Below, in pieces: positions 5,896 through 8,800 of a DNA stretch of 8,800 bases. The notes beneath the pieces were generated by a model. It saw only the letters and a program-made list of their open reading frames with translations, was not told the origin of the DNA and did no database searches. Source of the DNA: Gammaproteobacteria bacterium. Lineage in GTDB: Bacteria; Pseudomonadota; Gammaproteobacteria; GCA-001735895. A program made the translations under genes and the position numbers. Position 1 is the stretch's first letter; every line of letters starts with the position of its first letter. Where the stretch lies: positions 1 through 8,800 of the forward strand of contig JAASSH010000054.1 of NCBI GenBank assembly GCA_021767985.1, in the 5' to 3' direction.

Positions 5896-7077
5896 CTAAC
5901 TCAGATTCTGGATGGCTTTTTGCATCATGGCGCGCTTGAACCAGGGGGTTTCATCGATGATTCTCATGCCCAGGTCGCGGATGCCGGTCAACGGTTGCTG
6001 TTCCAGTCCATAGACCCATTTGAGGCCGCTGAAGCTCGTCGTCGCCAACCAGGTTTCGCTCTTGCGCTGCCGTTCATAACGGCGTAACTGCTTTTGGGTT
6101 GCCAGATGCGATTTGTCGGCCACCAGCCTGGCCAGCAGGTCGACGTCGCTAAAACCGAGGTTGACTCCCTGCCCGGCCAGCGGATGCACACCGTGCGCTG
6201 CATCGCCGATAAGCAACACCCGCCCGCTAAGCCAGCGCTCGCAGCCGTGCCAGCCAAGCGGAAAACTCAGGCGCGCGCTGCAGCCGGTGACAGCACCCAG
6301 TTTGTATTCGAAGGCTGCTTCCAGCGCTCGACAGAATGCGTCGTCATCGGCCTCGACAACTTCCGCGGCGAACGCATCGTCGCAGGACCATACGATTGAA
6401 CTCTGGCCGTTGGCCAGCGGCAGGAAAGCCAGCGGACCGGTGCTTAAGAATCGCTGCCAGGCGATGTGCCGATGCGGCAGCTCGGTATCGACGTTGGCGA
6501 CAATCGCGGTTTGCCGGTACTGCCCGCTGCGAGCCTCGATTCCGGCCAGGCCTCGCGTCGGCGAGTTACGTCCGTCGGCCGCGAGCAACAGACCGGCGCT
6601 CAGGCAGCGACCGGAACCGAGCCGCAGCTCAACCCCCTGGGCGCTGTTGGCCAGCAATTGCTCCACGCTGTCGGGCATGAACCACTCGATTCGCGACTGT
6701 TGCCGGCAGGCTCGATAAAGGGTTTGCTGCAACAGTCGATTTTCCACGATTGCGCCCAGGTTATCGCGCGCCAGGTCGACCGCATCGAAAGCAACGCTGG
6801 CCGAGCCGTGCTGGTGCCAGATATGCATTTGCTCGTAGTAACAGACGCGCTCCTGATCCAGCTGCTGCCAGATTCCAAGCCGTTCGAGAATCTCACGCGA
6901 GCGCGGGCTGATTGCCGACACCCGCAAGTCATAAGCCGTGTCGCTGGCAGTATCGGCCGCCGGCGCTATCGCCTCGACCAGCGCCACCCTGAAACCATTG
7001 CCCGCGAGCGCATGAGCGGCGCAGGCGCCGACCATGCCGGCGCCGGCAATGACGACGTCAAACTCTGGCGAATTCAC
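5896..7077 (-). CDS. ubiI: Ubiquinone biosynthesis hydroxylase UbiI (VisC), FAD-dependent
   Basis: UbiI hydroxylates C5 of the ubiquinone ring in aerobic synthesis, using FAD, NAD(P)H and oxygen, probably within the Ubi complex at the membrane. The 393-residue product shows the UbiH/UbiF/VisC fold: a Rossmann FAD motif GAGMVG at 12-17, LRVSAISPRSREILERLGIW at 51-70, an ADG motif at 167-169, and GDAAHGVHPLAGQGVNLGF at 291-309 closing the flavin site. The GDAAH..HPLAGQGVNLGF form and the gene order match E. coli UbiI rather than UbiH. It starts at GTG (7077-7075), overlapping the ubiH stop as GTGA, with a GGGGG ribosome site about 5 nt before. UbiF-like paralogues have similar sequences, so the hydroxylated position is inferred. 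Confidence 0.92.
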   Translation of the reverse strand: MNSPEFDVVIAGAGMVGACAAHALAGNGFRVALVEAIAPAADTASDTAYDLRVSAISPRSREILERLGIWQQLDQERVCYYEQMHIWHQHGSASVAFDAVDLARDNLGAIVENRLLQQTLYRACRQQSRIEWFMPDSVEQLLANSAQGVELRLGSGRCLSAGLLLAADGRNSPTRGLAGIEARSGQYRQTAIVANVDTELPHRHIAWQRFLSTGPLAFLPLANGQSSIVWSCDDAFAAEVVEADDDAFCRALEAAFEYKLGAVTGCSARLSFPLGWHGCERWLSGRVLLIGDAAHGVHPLAGQGVNLGFSDVDLLARLVADKSHLATQKQLRRYERQRKSETWLATTSFSGLKWVYGLEQQPLTGIRDLGMRIIDETPWFKRAMMQKAIQNLS

Positions 7078-8294
7078 CGGTGCCCCCGCAACAGTCGGTT
7101 ACCGCCGAAGGTCAGGCCCATTCCGGCATATGCGGCCTGGGCCTTTAGCGGCGGCAGTATATCGAGCACGCCCAGTCCGACCGCGCGCAGCTGATCGAAC
7201 AATGGCAGTTCATTCGAAAACAGTGTGACCAGGCCGTCCCCGTAGCGAATCACCTGGCGTTGTTCAAGCGAGCGCCGGCTTTCGTATTCACGCGCAACAG
7301 CCTCGATCGCCGCATCGTCGAAGCGCGACAGATCCCGATCCGCCAGCAGTTCGTAAAGCGCGGCTATATCGCGCAACGCCAGGTTGAAACTCTGCCCGGC
7401 AACCGGATGCAGGGCATTGGCCGCGTTACCGATCAACAGGCACCGCCCCCGCTGCAGCGCATCGGCGCGCGTGCGCTGAATCGGCAACGAGAACCGATCA
7501 CCGGCGCGTTCCACCAGGCCCAGCCGATGACCGAAAAAATCCTGCAACCGAGCGCAGAACTCCGGCTCGTCGAGTGCGCAAATGTCGGCAGCACGATCCT
7601 GCGCGAGCGTCCATACGCAGGCATATTTCTTGCCACCCAGCGGCAGCATCGCCAGCGGCCCCTGCGTGGTGAAGCGTTCGTAGGCGATGTCCTGCCCTGG
7701 GTTGCTGACCTCGACATTGCAGATAACCACGGCCTGGTCATAGTCTATAACCCGATGCCCGATACCGAGCGCGTCGCGGGCCTGTGAGCGAGCCCCGTCG
7801 GCAATCAGGGCCAGGCCCGTTTCAAGCCGTTCCAACCGGTCGTTCCTGCGATATCCGATTTCGACGCTGGTCGCCTGCACAATAGACTCGAAGGCGGCCC
7901 TGTCCTCGAGCTCGATTTTCTCGGAGCTCTCGACCGCTTCCAGTAAAATCCGGCTGAGATCATTGTTTTCAATCACGTAACCGAGCGCATCGAGCTCGTA
8001 ATCGTCGGCCCTGAGTCGGGTTACGCCCCAGCGCCCGCGCGAAGAAACATGTATGTTGCGGATTGGCGCGGCGCTCGCCTCCACCTGTGGCCATATGCCA
8101 AGCGCCCTGAAGATCTGCCTGCTGCTGGCGGCGAGCGCAATCGAACGCGAGTTCAAACCGCCGGGCTGGGGCTTGCCCAGATCAGCGGCCTCGATGATGC
8201 TGACGCGCCGCGCCGGATGTTGCAGTACCAGGGCCGCGCACAACCCGACCAGGCCACCGCCGATAATCGCGATATCGCGCATCTCCTGCTTCAT
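7074..8294 (-). CDS. ubiH: 2-octaprenyl-6-methoxyphenol hydroxylase UbiH, FAD-dependent
   Basis: UbiH hydroxylates C1 of the quinone precursor ring in aerobic ubiquinone synthesis. The 406-residue product has the FAD-binding GGGLVG at 12-17, the UbiH-typical SRSIALAASSRQIFRALGIW at 49-68, VSSRGRWGVTRLRADDYELDALGYVIEN at 83-110, IADG at 164-167 and AYERFTTQGPLAMLPL at 204-219. LLIGNAANALHPVAGQSFNLALRD at 286-309 has GNAA, as in E. coli UbiH, instead of GDAAH. The usual GQG of this motif is GQS here. The ATG at 8294 is 9 nt after the pepP stop but has a poor ribosome site. A second ATG at 8282 gives MRDIAIIGGG, but the GCAGGAG before it abuts the codon with no spacing, so I keep 8294 with some doubt. 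ubiI follows with a 4-nt overlap. Confidence 0.94.
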   Translation of the reverse strand: MKQEMRDIAIIGGGLVGLCAALVLQHPARRVSIIEAADLGKPQPGGLNSRSIALAASSRQIFRALGIWPQVEASAAPIRNIHVSSRGRWGVTRLRADDYELDALGYVIENNDLSRILLEAVESSEKIELEDRAAFESIVQATSVEIGYRRNDRLERLETGLALIADGARSQARDALGIGHRVIDYDQAVVICNVEVSNPGQDIAYERFTTQGPLAMLPLGGKKYACVWTLAQDRAADICALDEPEFCARLQDFFGHRLGLVERAGDRFSLPIQRTRADALQRGRCLLIGNAANALHPVAGQSFNLALRDIAALYELLADRDLSRFDDAAIEAVAREYESRRSLEQRQVIRYGDGLVTLFSNELPLFDQLRAVGLGVLDILPPLKAQAAYAGMGLTFGGNRLLRGHR

Positions 8295-8303
8295 CGATGC
8301 GTA

Positions 8304-8800
8304 CTAAGTCGCCATCAGGGCTTCGATTTCGCTGGCCTTGCGCGGCAGGCCATCGGTCAGAATTTCGTAGCCCTGGCGAGTGACGAGCACGTCGTCCTCG
8401 ATTCGAATGCCGATATCCCACCACTTGCGATGTACACCGCGGGTTTTCGCCGGAATGTATATGCCGGGCTCGATCGTCATTACCATGCCGGGTTCGAGCA
8501 GGCGCCACTGGTCGCCAACCTTGTAATCGCCAACGTCGTGCACGTCGAGCCCGAGCCAGTGGCCGGTGCGGTGCATGTAGAACTTGCGATAGGCCTGCTC
8601 CTTGATCAACTTTCGCACGCTGCCCTTGAGCAATTTCAGCTCGACCAGACCCCTGGTAATTACGCGCACCGCGGCATTGTGCGGATCGTTCCAGTGATTG
8701 CCGGGCTTGACCTTTTTAACCGCGGCGGAATGCGCGGCGAGCACGATATCGTAGACTTCCCGCTGCGCCTTCGAGTACTTGCCGTTGATCGGAAAGGTGC
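8304..8800 (-). CDS. pepP: Xaa-Pro aminopeptidase (aminopeptidase P), C-terminal part only
   Basis: PepP removes an N-terminal residue when the next one is proline, using a two-metal pita-bread (M24) active site in the cytoplasm. Only the last 164 residues are in the window, and the frame stays open to the right edge (TFPINGKYSKAQREVYDIV comes first), so the N-terminal domain and the two metal-binding aspartates lie outside. Visible catalytic elements are MHRTGHWLGLDVHDVG with three His equivalent to His350, His354 and His361 of the E. coli enzyme, EPGMVMTIEPGIYI with the Glu383 equivalent, and IGIRIEDDVLVT with the Glu406 equivalent. The C-terminal ASEIEALMAT matches the family end. The TAG stop lies 9 nt before ubiH, as in the E. 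coli pepP-ubiH-ubiI operon. Confidence 0.97.
   Translation of the reverse strand, partial: TFPINGKYSKAQREVYDIVLAAHSAAVKKVKPGNHWNDPHNAAVRVITRGLVELKLLKGSVRKLIKEQAYRKFYMHRTGHWLGLDVHDVGDYKVGDQWRLLEPGMVMTIEPGIYIPAKTRGVHRKWWDIGIRIEDDVLVTRQGYEILTDGLPRKASEIEALMAT

Noticed and set aside
1..8800. Mobile elements, CRISPR arrays, tRNA or rRNA genes, defence or toxin systems
   Set aside because: I saw no transposase, integrase, direct-repeat array, tRNA-like cloverleaf or effector domain on either strand. Almost all sequence belongs to housekeeping genes.

Overview
This window looks like ordinary chromosomal DNA from a gammaproteobacterium, probably free-living and with moderately high GC. All supported genes lie on the minus strand, so they read from the right edge to the left. 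The strongest taxonomic clue is the block pepP-ubiH-ubiI-gcvT-gcvH, which matches the Escherichia coli block pepP-ubiH-ubiI(visC)-gcvTHP. Proteins such as Lgt, ThyA, ApaG and ApaH also resemble their enterobacterial counterparts along most of their length. I cannot name a genus from sequence alone.

Layout in transcription order. (1) 8800-5896: the C-terminal part of aminopeptidase P (pepP), then two paralogous FAD monooxygenases of ubiquinone synthesis, ubiH and ubiI. The genes are 9 nt apart or overlap by 4 nt, so they look co-transcribed. (2) 5895-5723: a 173-nt gap. (3) 5722-3790: gcvT and gcvH of the glycine cleavage system, overlapping by one base, followed by diacylglycerol kinase dgkA where E. 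coli has gcvP. (4) 3789-3674: a 116-nt gap with a possible promoter, a 10-nt palindrome and a tiny upstream ORF. (5) 3673-781: lgt-thyA-apaG-apaH. This joins the conserved overlapping lgt/thyA pair to the conserved apaG/apaH pair, with a TATAAT box across the thyA stop codon. (6) 780-543: a 238-nt gap holding inverted repeats that could fold into an H-type pseudoknot and other hairpins in a leader RNA. (7) 542-1: the N-terminal part of a secreted protein with a LysM/FimV-like segment and a FecR domain. It starts at TTG behind a strong Shine-Dalgarno sequence and runs off the left edge.

The genes are mostly housekeeping: quinone synthesis, one-carbon metabolism linking GcvT/GcvH and ThyA through folate, envelope lipid metabolism (DgkA, Lgt), and nucleotide-cap or Ap4A turnover (ApaG, ApaH). 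I found no mobile element, CRISPR array, tRNA, rRNA, toxin or defence system. I see no clear previously undescribed system. The best candidate for something new is the structured leader before the FecR/LysM gene.
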